Source: an uncultured Methanobrevibacter sp. (GTDB lineage: Archaea; Methanobacteriota; Methanobacteria; Methanobacteriales; Methanobacteriaceae). Taken from it: DNA of 15,173 nucleotides. Shown in pieces: positions 1 to 5,999 of the stretch; positions within the stretch are counted from its first letter, which is position 1; the number at the start of each line of letters is the position of its first letter. The DNA is taken from positions 1 to 15,173 of the forward strand of contig NZ_CALDKF010000068.1 of assembly GCF_937898925.1 (NCBI RefSeq). Reading direction: 5' to 3'. The notes below the pieces were generated by a model, which was not told where the DNA came from, did not search any database, and saw nothing but the letters and a program-made list of their open reading frames with translations. Position numbers and translations under genes: made by a program.

Positions 1-63
1 CTCCAGCTTATCCACTACCTGTTCATATATGGGACGCTTGTCCCTGTAGTCTAATATAATCAT
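1..63 (-). CDS. N-terminal fragment of a GntR-family regulator, probably from foreign (bacterial) sequence
   Basis: Read on the minus strand from the ATG at 63-61, the first 63 bases give 21 uninterrupted codons beginning MIILDYRDKRPIYEQ and ending at the window edge in VVDKLE. This is the typical start of YtrA-like GntR regulators of Firmicutes, just before the winged-helix domain (known family pattern). The codons (AGG, CGT, CCC, GTG, CTG, GAG) are richer in G+C than anything else in the window. No ribosome binding site lies before this ATG, because the sequence there is already the Thg1 gene, whereas nearly all other genes here carry GGTGA or GTGA. The fragment overlaps the Thg1 frame in the DNA for TCTAATATAATCAT (50-63). 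The coding match is clear. That it is an assembly chimera and not a real neighbour is inference. Confidence 0.65.
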   Translation of the reverse strand, partial: MIILDYRDKRPIYEQVVDKLE

Positions 64-763
64 ACGTTTAGATGGACGCAAGTTTCATAGTTTATCAAAA
101 GCATTAGATCTTGTAAAGCCTTACGATGAAAACTTCTATAAAATCATCACAAATGTTTGCCTCGACATATTCAATCAGTTTGCACCTAAATTCATTTATG
201 CATTTTCAGATGAAATCAGCATACTTCTGGATGAGATTCCATTTTCAGGCAGAGTTGAGAAGATCAATTCTGTATTCGCATCACTGGCTTCAAGTTCCTT
301 TACATATAATCTATTAAACGATTATTCTAATGAATTTGATTTGGATAACCTATCAGATAATGAAAGGAATATTGTATTTCCTATATCCTTTGATTCAAGA
401 ATCATCCCAATCGATGATGCATCTATATCTGACTACTTCAAATGGAGACAAGATGAATGTTGGAGAAATTGCATCAATGGATATGGCATTTGGGCACTTA
501 AGAAAGAATACGATAATGAAGAGGCTAATGAAAAGATAAAAGGATTGAAATCAAATGAAATCCATGACATGCTATTTGAAAGAGGAATAAACCTTAATGA
601 TGTGGAAACCTGGAAAAAGAGAGGAATCGGAGTCTATAAGAAATCATGGGAAATCGAAGGATTTAATCCTAAAAAGAATGAAAAGACAGTTTCTACAAGG
701 TCTGAAGTCTTTGTTGATTATGAATTGGACATCTTTAGCCAAGACTTCTTTGAAAAATTATAA
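50..763 (+). CDS. Thg1-like tRNA(His) 5'-guanylyltransferase, N-terminus missing
   Basis: The frame opens right after an in-frame TAG at 47-49 and has no start codon near its beginning; the protein reads SNIIIRLDGRKFHSLSK. It carries the signatures of the Thg1 / Thg1-like protein family: the metal-binding D of LDGR (71-79), KPYDENFYK, the second metal motif SDE at 206-214 inside AFSDEISILL, GRVEKINSVFAS, FDSR, and DYFKWRQDECWRN. Family members add a nucleotide to the tRNA 5' end in the 3'-5' direction, either G-1 of tRNA-His or, for archaeal homologues, template-dependent 5' end repair. About 238 codons are present; roughly 15-20 N-terminal residues before SNIIIRLDGR are absent, replaced by sequence that codes on the other strand for a GntR regulator. 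The native gene is probably intact and the truncation an artefact. The JAMM gene follows after 45 bases, possibly in one transcript. Confidence 0.88.
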   Translation, partial: SNIIIRLDGRKFHSLSKALDLVKPYDENFYKIITNVCLDIFNQFAPKFIYAFSDEISILLDEIPFSGRVEKINSVFASLASSSFTYNLLNDYSNEFDLDNLSDNERNIVFPISFDSRIIPIDDASISDYFKWRQDECWRNCINGYGIWALKKEYDNEEANEKIKGLKSNEIHDMLFERGINLNDVETWKKRGIGVYKKSWEIEGFNPKKNEKTVSTRSEVFVDYELDIFSQDFFEKL

Positions 764-808
764 AATCAATTATTATGCTGACTATTTTTAATTATTTAAA
801 GTGATATT

Positions 809-1603
809 ATGGGATTTGAGGATTTAGTGTCAAAAATGAATAGGAGGAATCAGTTCAAGAAGGTCTGTGTAGACCAGGGAGTGATTGATTCTGTAGTGTT
901 CTATTCTAAAAAATCATATCCCAATGAATTTTTAGCAATGCTTGACGGACACGTTAAGGATAATGTTCTATATATCACTGGCTTATTGTTCTTGCCTGGT
1001 GAAAGGTCCCATACAAGCGCAAGCTTTAATGATTGGATGATTCCACCAAATCAGAAAAAATGGGGTTCTGTACATTCTCATCCAGGAAACAATGCAAATC
1101 CTTCCCATGCGGATTTGATAACATTCTCAAAGCATGGTCCATTCCATATAATCGTCTGTGAACCATACAGTTTAGAGACTATGAAAGCTTATAACGCTTA
1201 TGGAGAGCCAGTTGGCTTTGAAGTTGGAAACTTTAGGGATGAGAATAAGGATTTGATGCTAGAGGACTTAAAGCAAATCAAGGAAGAGATTGATGAAATG
1301 GATGGTAAGGATCTTAGTCCATCATTCTTTGATTTAGATAAGGATTTGTCCTACTTCGATGATGATAATGAAAAGACCAATAAGTATTCACATGAATTTA
1401 GTGAAAATTATGATCCTTACAGCATTTCCGATGAGGATTTAGGAGCTATTGACTTGAATCCAACTGTGGTTGAAATAGGTGGAGAGAGAATCAATGGTCA
1501 AAGTCCTAAATTAGGTCTTGTCATTGAATTTAGAGATGGAAAGCCTATTTTAAAAGGAGTTACAAATAAATTCCTTGAAGAGGATAATGAAAATCAAGAA
1601 TAA
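809..1603 (+). CDS. JAMM/MPN+ (Mov34-type) metalloprotease-like protein
   Basis: 264 residues. Residues 20-140 form an MPN/JAB domain with a complete JAMM zinc motif: E40 in NEFLAML, then VHSHPGNNANPSHADL with H89, H91, S99 and D102 spaced H-x-H-x7-S-x2-D. Proteins with this motif are zinc isopeptidases, and in archaea some cleave ubiquitin-like SAMP conjugates; the substrate here cannot be told. Residues 145-205 are strongly acidic and of low complexity, probably a flexible linker, followed by a 60-residue tail of predicted beta character (TVVEIGGERINGQ...LVIEFRDGKPILKGV). No signal peptide or membrane segment is seen, so it is probably cytoplasmic. GTGA at 801-804 lies 4 bases before the ATG, which fixes the start. 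It follows the Thg1 gene on the same strand and converges on serA. Confidence 0.85.
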   Translation: MGFEDLVSKMNRRNQFKKVCVDQGVIDSVVFYSKKSYPNEFLAMLDGHVKDNVLYITGLLFLPGERSHTSASFNDWMIPPNQKKWGSVHSHPGNNANPSHADLITFSKHGPFHIIVCEPYSLETMKAYNAYGEPVGFEVGNFRDENKDLMLEDLKQIKEEIDEMDGKDLSPSFFDLDKDLSYFDDDNEKTNKYSHEFSENYDPYSISDEDLGAIDLNPTVVEIGGERINGQSPKLGLVIEFRDGKPILKGVTNKFLEEDNENQE

Positions 1604-1659
1604 ACAAGTATAAATCAATGATAAATAAGATTTAAAAATAAACTATTTTTTAAAATTTT

Positions 1660-1706
1660 TAAAAAAGAAAAAAAGAAAAAAAGATTAGAATTCAATGAAT
1701 TCTAAT
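1660..1706 (-). terminator. Hairpin plus T-run terminator of serA
   Basis: ATTAGAATTCA (1684-1694) and TGAATTCTAAT (1696-1706) are exact reverse complements around one base, able to form a 9-bp stem with a 5-base loop. On the minus strand the hairpin is followed by two long T-runs (complement of the A-runs at 1664-1683). It lies 24 bases past the serA stop. The convergent JAMM transcript would meet its own T-rich stretch near 1643-1660. Confidence 0.7.
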
Positions 1707-1729
1707 TAAACTATTTTTATAATATTTGC

Positions 1730-3304
1730 TTAAAGAATTAAGCTGGTTGCGTCATAAACGTTTTCTAATTGTTTAATCTCTTCAACAGCTTCTTTAGTAG
1801 CAGGCTCATCTAAAGTGAGAATCATGATAGCTTCTCCACCAGAGGAGTCTCTTCCAACTTGCATGATACCGATGTTGATGTTCTGTTCACCAAATTTAGT
1901 ACCGATTGCACCGATACTTCCAGGAATGTCTTTGTATTTTGCAATGAACATGTTTCCTTCAGGTTTTACATCTACCCAGTAGCCGTTGACCTTAATGATC
2001 TTAGGTTCGTGCAAGTATGTACCGTCTGCAGACATTTGACCTGCTTTGGTTTTTGCAGTAACCTTAATCATGGTTTCGTAGCCTTCGCTGTCATCGCTTA
2101 CAGCTTCAGTGATGCTGATTCCTCTTGATTTTGCAACGGTAGTTGCGTTAACAGCATTTACTGCAGTTTCAGTGATTGGGTTTAAGATACCTTGCAAGAT
2201 GGTTCTTGTGAACAATTCCCTATTTGGAAGTTTAGCGATTTCACCTTTGTAAGTTATTTCCAATTTCTTGATAGGGCTGCTTGCAGATTGGGAAATGAAA
2301 CTTCCTAATTTTTCACAAAGCTCTAAGTAATTGTTGGTTTCTTCAAACTCGCTGTTGTTCATACGAGGCATGTTGATTACGTTTTTAGGCATGTCTCCTT
2401 TGAATAAGGTAATTACTTCATTTGCTACAATGATAGCTGCATCCCTTTGAGCCTCTTTGGTGGATGCTGCAATGTGAGGAGTACATACGATATTGTCTAA
2501 TTCGAACAATTTGTTTTCTTTTGCAGGTTCCTCTTCGTATACATCAAGCCCTGCTCCTAAGATTTCTCCATTTTTCAAAGCATCGTATAATGCATCTTCG
2601 TCAATGATTCCTCCACGTGCACAGTTGAAGATAAGTGCAGTGTCTTTCATCATCTTGAATTGTTCTGTTGAGATTAAGTGTTCAGTTTCAGGGGTGAGTG
2701 GAACGTGAATGGTAATTACATCTGCTCTGGTCAATACGTCTTCAATGTCTTCATATAATTCCACGCCCATGTTTTTAGCAACTTCAGGAGGTAAATATGG
2801 GTCGTATGCAATTGCATCCATTTCAAATGCCTTACATCTGTTTACAACTTGGGATCCGATTCTTCCCATACCGATAACACCAAGGGTCTTGTTTCTAAGT
2901 TCCATACCCATAAATGCCTTTTTCTCCCATTTTCCTGCTTTGGTTGACTTGTCAGCAACAGCTATTTTACGGATAGTGCTTAAGATGAGTCCCATTGTGT
3001 GTTCTGCTACAGTGATTGAAGTAGATTCAGGTGCGTTAACTACCATAATACCTTTTTGGGTAGCTGCATTTACGTCAACGTTGTCTACACCTACACCTGC
3101 TCTTGCAATGATCTTAAGATTGTCTGCCTTTTCAATGACTTCAGCAGGCAATTTGGTTCTGCTTCTTATGAGAATTGCATCATATTCACCAATGGTTTCA
3201 AGTAACTCTTCAGGGGTAATGCTTGTATCCACTACAACTTCACAAACTTCTTTTAAGTTTTCAATACCTTTTTCATTTATTGCATCTGCGACTAATGCCT
3301 TCAT
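1730..3304 (-). CDS. serA: D-3-phosphoglycerate dehydrogenase
   Basis: 524 residues, the full length of the long (type with ASB and ACT domains) enzyme. It oxidises 3-phosphoglycerate to 3-phosphohydroxypyruvate with NAD, the first step of serine synthesis in the cytoplasm. The NAD-binding GMGRIG is at 145-150. Catalytic residues expected for D-2-hydroxyacid dehydrogenases are present: R230 in NCARGG, E259 in DVYEEEP and H277 in TPHIAA. Residues about 316-450 are the intervening (ASB) domain. The last 75 residues (FIAKYKDIPGSIGAIGTKF...) form an ACT domain, in this family the site of serine feedback inhibition. GGTGA on the minus strand (3313-3309) is 4 bases from the ATG. The gene reads alone, away from the YbjQ gene, out of a long regulatory gap. 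Confidence 0.97.
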   Translation of the reverse strand: MKALVADAINEKGIENLKEVCEVVVDTSITPEELLETIGEYDAILIRSRTKLPAEVIEKADNLKIIARAGVGVDNVDVNAATQKGIMVVNAPESTSITVAEHTMGLILSTIRKIAVADKSTKAGKWEKKAFMGMELRNKTLGVIGMGRIGSQVVNRCKAFEMDAIAYDPYLPPEVAKNMGVELYEDIEDVLTRADVITIHVPLTPETEHLISTEQFKMMKDTALIFNCARGGIIDEDALYDALKNGEILGAGLDVYEEEPAKENKLFELDNIVCTPHIAASTKEAQRDAAIIVANEVITLFKGDMPKNVINMPRMNNSEFEETNNYLELCEKLGSFISQSASSPIKKLEITYKGEIAKLPNRELFTRTILQGILNPITETAVNAVNATTVAKSRGISITEAVSDDSEGYETMIKVTAKTKAGQMSADGTYLHEPKIIKVNGYWVDVKPEGNMFIAKYKDIPGSIGAIGTKFGEQNINIGIMQVGRDSSGGEAIMILTLDEPATKEAVEEIKQLENVYDATSLIL

Positions 3305-3370
3305 TATTTCACCGTTTTTTATTTGAAATAAATTATGTAATTTTAATATATTGATTGAGATTAAAATTAA

Positions 3371-3394
3371 TGATAATTATAAAGGTACTTCGTA
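3371..3394 (-). promoter_or_regulatory. Candidate serA promoter with upstream element ATACGAAGTACC (left arm of inverted repeat)
   Basis: On the minus strand ATACGAAGTACC (3395-3384) is followed directly by the TATA-like TTTATAATTA (3383-3374). A start about 25 bases on would give a leader of roughly 50 bases before serA. The same 12 bases recur in mirror image at 3440-3451. The repeat is seen directly; the promoter role is inferred. Confidence 0.5.
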
Positions 3395-3439
3395 TATATA
3401 GTAAATCTAGTTTTTGGATAATTTATTTTATAGGAATTC

Positions 3440-3460
3440 ATACGAAGTACCTTATAATAT
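3440..3460 (+). promoter_or_regulatory. Mirror-image element ATACGAAGTACC with TATA-like box (right arm of inverted repeat)
   Basis: ATACGAAGTACC (3440-3451) is followed by TTATAATAT (3452-3460), the same arrangement as the left arm but pointing the other way, 45 bases apart. This could be a divergent promoter, a pair of sites for one regulator, or the arms of a large hairpin. The YbjQ gene has a closer TATA box of its own at about 3526. Confidence 0.45.
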
Positions 3461-3521
3461 ATTATGTATTGTTTACATAATATTTAAAATATTTGTTAAA
3501 TAATGAATATTTTTTAAAATA

Positions 3522-3572
3522 AACTTTATATATTTTATAGCCCTATATTAAACTAATTAACTTATGTTAATT
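3522..3572 (+). promoter_or_regulatory. Probable promoter of the YbjQ-family gene with a palindrome at the expected start site
   Basis: A good archaeal TATA box, TTTATATA, lies near 3526-3533, predicting a transcript start near 3555. Exactly there sits the perfect inverted repeat AATTAAC-TTAT-GTTAATT (3555-3572), either an operator or a short hairpin at the mRNA 5' end. The rest of the 3305-3607 gap is AT-rich; I see no open reading frame or structured RNA in it. Confidence 0.45.
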
Positions 3573-3607
3573 TAAAATTCACTAGAAAAACAATGTGAGG
3601 TATAAAA

Positions 3608-3949
3608 ATGGTAAGTGTAGAAGAATTTCCAATTGCAAGTTCAGATCATATTCCAGGATACAAGATTGTAGAAGAAAAAGGATTCGTATACGGTTTGACC
3701 GTACGTGCACGTGGTATTGGTGGAGATATCGGTGCAGGATTAAAAGGATTGCTCGGTGGAGAAATCAAGCAATACGTTTCAATGATGGAAGAGTCCAGAG
3801 ATGAATCAATTAATCGTTGCATTCAACACGCTAAGGAATTAGGTGCAAATGCAATCATTACCATGAGAATGGATTCAGACAGCATTTCCCAAAACATGCA
3901 AGAAGTTTTAGCATACGGTACTGCTGTTGTAATTGAAAAAGAGGATTAA
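3608..3949 (+). CDS. YbjQ/UPF0145-family protein (putative heavy-metal-binding domain)
   Basis: 113 residues, the usual size for the family. The pattern PIASSDHIPGYKIVEEKGFVYGLTVR, then GLLGGEIKQY, RDESINRCIQHAKELGANAIITMRMDS and the closing YGTAVVIEK is typical of YbjQ proteins, small soluble proteins that assemble into rings. Their annotation as heavy-metal binding rests on weak evidence and the true role is unknown. SD-like GTGAGGT (3595-3601) precedes the ATG. Transcribed alone: serA diverges upstream and a hairpin terminator overlaps the end of the gene. A 69-residue overlapping frame from 3595 is only a shadow. Confidence 0.9.
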   Translation: MVSVEEFPIASSDHIPGYKIVEEKGFVYGLTVRARGIGGDIGAGLKGLLGGEIKQYVSMMEESRDESINRCIQHAKELGANAIITMRMDSDSISQNMQEVLAYGTAVVIEKED

Positions 3950-3974
3950 TTCTCTTTTTATCTTTTTTATTTTT
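3936..3974 (+). terminator. Terminator overlapping the stop codon of the YbjQ-family gene
   Basis: AAAAAGAG (3936-3943) pairs with CTCTTTTT (3952-3959) around an 8-base loop that contains the TAA stop (3947-3949). T-rich sequence follows to 3975. Confidence 0.55.
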
Positions 3975-4037
3975 TATAATTCTTTAACTATTTTCTATAA
4001 TTATTTAACTATTTTTTATAATTCTTTAACTTTTTTC
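3975..4037 (+). repeat. Three tandem 21-bp repeats
   Basis: Three adjacent 21-base units (3975-3995, 3996-4016, 4017-4037) share the pattern TATAATTMTTTAACTWTTTTY, with only a few differences between units. They lie between the YbjQ-family gene and the tetR promoter. The period equals two helical turns. They may be extra T-rich terminator sequence or spaced binding sites; the role is unknown. Confidence 0.7.
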
Positions 4038-4090
4038 ATCTTTTCTTAAAGCTTTTTTCAAATCATTAACTTTATATGCAATCACTTCAA

Positions 4091-4120
4091 AATATATAAC
4101 TACCGAACGGTAGGTAGGTA
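4091..4120 (+). promoter_or_regulatory. TetR-gene promoter with palindromic operator
   Basis: TATA box AATATATAA (4091-4099) is followed at once by CTACCG-AA-CGGTAG (4100-4113), a 6+6 bp palindrome of the ACCG-NN-CGGT form common among TetR-family operators, then GTAGGTA up to the ATG at 4121. The distance from TATA centre to ATG is about 26 bases, so the transcript is probably leaderless, and a repressor bound here would block initiation. Autoregulation of the TetR-radical SAM operon is the natural reading. Confidence 0.75.
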
Positions 4121-4750
4121 ATGATGAACACTAAAGAAAAGATTTTTGATGTGTCTTTAGATTTATTTTCAAAGAAAGGATATGATTCTGTTTCACTGAG
4201 GGAGATTGCAGAAGAAGTTGGGATTAAAAAGAGTTCAATATACAGTCACTATTCATCTAAGGAAGCAATATTGATGGATATATTTGACTACTTGAGAAAT
4301 CTTTTTGAATATGATGAATTGCTGAATAATGGAGACTTGGACTTGACTGCAGACAATGAAATTTTAATGGAAAACCCGGAACTGTTCTATCATATGGGTT
4401 CTGAAGCCATCAAGATAATGTTCAGTGAGGAGAGAAATCTAAAGATTTGGAAGTTGATCTTTATACAGATGAATCATAATGAGAAAATAAGACTCTTTTT
4501 CCAGAATGAGATTCTTGTCAAGCCATTGATATTTTGGAAAAGATTCTTCAGTATTTTAAAGGAAAATGGAATCATTAGAGAAGATTGCAATCCTGAACTT
4601 TTGGCTAAGGAATATTATAGTTTTCCAATTTATTTGCTTCTTGAAATATGTGCAAAATATGATGACATTCCAGAAAGTACATTAGAAAATTTCTTTGAGG
4701 AAGCGGAAGAGCATGCAAACTTCCTATTGGATTGTGTGAAGGTGAAATGA
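4121..4750 (+). CDS. TetR/AcrR-family transcriptional regulator
   Basis: 209 residues, normal length. Residues 5-50 are the TetR N-terminal DNA-binding domain: IFDVSLDLFSKKGYDSVSLREIAEEVGIKKSSIYSHYSSKEAIL, with the helix-turn-helix near 25-45. The remainder is helical and would be the ligand-binding and dimer domain; the ligand cannot be told. A TetR-type palindrome sits between its TATA box and its start, pointing to self-repression. The ATG at 4121 fits a leaderless start; the ATG at 4124 is also possible. Its TGA stop overlaps the start of the radical SAM gene, so both are one operon, and the regulator presumably senses something related to that enzyme. Confidence 0.9.
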   Translation: MMNTKEKIFDVSLDLFSKKGYDSVSLREIAEEVGIKKSSIYSHYSSKEAILMDIFDYLRNLFEYDELLNNGDLDLTADNEILMENPELFYHMGSEAIKIMFSEERNLKIWKLIFIQMNHNEKIRLFFQNEILVKPLIFWKRFFSILKENGIIREDCNPELLAKEYYSFPIYLLLEICAKYDDIPESTLENFFEEAEEHANFLLDCVKVK

Positions 4751-5844
4751 TGGGTGAGGATAATTTTAATTTAGAGGAATATCTTGCTGAAGGAGCAGAG
4801 ATTATTGTAAAAGATGCAATCAAAGCTACTTTCAAGAATCCTAAGGAAAGCTTGTTTCTTGCTAAGTTTGCAAAGCATACAAGAAAGGCTACTGCAATTA
4901 GAGAGAGCTATAGCAAGGAAGGTAAGCATATTCCTATTTTCCTAATTGCAAGCATTACAAGCAGCTGCAATTTGCATTGCACAGGATGCTATTCAAGGGC
5001 AAATGATGCATGCCATGACAATGAACCTTTCGATCAATTAAGTGGAGAGGAATGGGAAGATATCTTTACTCAAGCAAAAGACCTTGGAATAAGCTTTATC
5101 GTACTTGCTGGTGGAGAGCCAATGATAAGGGAAGACGTTATCATAAAAGCAAGTAATTTTCCAGAGATCCTATTCCCAATCTTTACAAATGGAACCCTAT
5201 TGAATAATGATTACTTAAAGTTGTTTGATGAAAACAGAAACCTCGTTCCTATCTTTTCAATTGAAGGAGATGAAGAGGTAACTGACCTTAGAAGAGGAGA
5301 AGGTGTTTATAATCAGCTATTGAATTCAATGGAACAGATGAAAAAGAACAACATAATTTTCGGAGCTTCACTTACATTTACAAAAGGAAACTTATCCAAT
5401 CTGCTTTCAAGGGAATATATCAATCAATTAAGGGATTTTGGATGCAAAGTGATATTTTTCATTGAATATGTTCCTGTAAATGAGGATACTGTAGATTTGG
5501 CTCCTGGTGATGATGAAAGGGATTTGCTTTTAGATGAGCTTGAGCTTCTCAGAAAAGAGTATGATGACATGCTGTTCTTATCATTCCCTGGAGATGAAAA
5601 GACCTCTGGAGGCTGTTTAGCAGCAGGAAGAGGATTTTTCCATATCAATTCCCATGGTGGTGCTGAACCTTGTCCTGCTTCACCTTATTCCGATATTAAT
5701 GTTAGAGACAGTTCACTTCTTGAAGCATTGGATTCAAAGTTATTCCGCTCACTTCGTGATGGAGGCATCCTTTTAGATGACCATGAAGGGGGATGTGTCT
5801 TGTTCGAACACAAGGACGAAGTGGAAAGAATATTAAATGAATGA
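4750..5844 (+). CDS. Radical SAM enzyme with cysteine-containing C-terminal extension (SPASM-like)
   Basis: 365 residues from the ATG at 4750, chosen because GGTGA at 4741-4745 is 4 bases upstream, the spacing used elsewhere in the window; the ATG at 4747 would leave one base. The [4Fe-4S]/SAM motif is SCNLHCTGCYS (C73, C77, C80), followed by GGEP at 121-124, which contacts SAM in this superfamily. Cysteines C289, C308 and C349, the second in a GGAEPCPASPYSD context, suggest a SPASM/Twitch-type region for an auxiliary cluster, as in peptide-modifying and heme-pathway enzymes. The substrate is unknown and no precursor peptide gene was found next to it. Residues 1-60 form a helical N-terminal extension. 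Co-transcribed with and probably controlled by the TetR protein. Confidence 0.87.
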   Translation: MGEDNFNLEEYLAEGAEIIVKDAIKATFKNPKESLFLAKFAKHTRKATAIRESYSKEGKHIPIFLIASITSSCNLHCTGCYSRANDACHDNEPFDQLSGEEWEDIFTQAKDLGISFIVLAGGEPMIREDVIIKASNFPEILFPIFTNGTLLNNDYLKLFDENRNLVPIFSIEGDEEVTDLRRGEGVYNQLLNSMEQMKKNNIIFGASLTFTKGNLSNLLSREYINQLRDFGCKVIFFIEYVPVNEDTVDLAPGDDERDLLLDELELLRKEYDDMLFLSFPGDEKTSGGCLAAGRGFFHINSHGGAEPCPASPYSDINVRDSSLLEALDSKLFRSLRDGGILLDDHEGGCVLFEHKDEVERILNE

Positions 5845-5882
5845 TCTTTTAAATTTTTAATATCTTTTCTTTTTTTAATTTT
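5825..5882 (+). terminator. Terminator overlapping the end of the radical SAM gene
   Basis: AAAGAATATTAAA (5825-5837) pairs with TTTAATATCTTT (5856-5867) with one bulged A; the TGA stop (5842-5844) is in the loop and T-runs follow to about 5884. Confidence 0.45.
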
Positions 5883-5967
5883 TTTAATCTATCTATTTTT
5901 AGCTATTTTTCGATAAATATAATAATTATTTCAATTAAAATTTTATTTAGATTTAAATTATTTTAAG

Positions 5968-5975
5968 TTATAAAT
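5968..5975 (+). promoter_or_regulatory. TATA box of the gene starting at 6000
   Basis: TTATAAAT lies about 28 bases before the GTG start, predicting a transcript that begins at or just before the codon. Only a weak AGGT precedes the GTG, which fits a leaderless or near-leaderless message. Confidence 0.45.
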
Positions 5976-5999
5976 TTATCATCAATTTCAATTTAGGTC

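Noticed and set aside
341..763. A separate 140-residue gene starting at TTG 341
   Set aside because: The same frame is open back to 50 and codes for the conserved front half of Thg1, so 341 is only an internal TTG.
2709..3326. A 205-codon open frame on the plus strand
   Set aside because: It is antisense to the well conserved N-terminal half of serA and reads as low-complexity, serine-rich sequence typical of a shadow frame.
3305..3607. A hidden RNA or protein gene in the long gap
   Set aside because: Apart from the inverted elements and TATA boxes I found no frame with a ribosome site and no GC-rich folded stretch, which would be expected for a structured RNA in this genome.
3975..4037. 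A CRISPR array
   Set aside because: The units are directly tandem with no spacers and are low-complexity AT sequence.
4732..4749. TTG 4732 or ATG 4747 as the start of the radical SAM gene
   Set aside because: TTG 4732 precedes the GGTGA and ATG 4747 is one base from it; ATG 4750 has the usual 4-base spacing.
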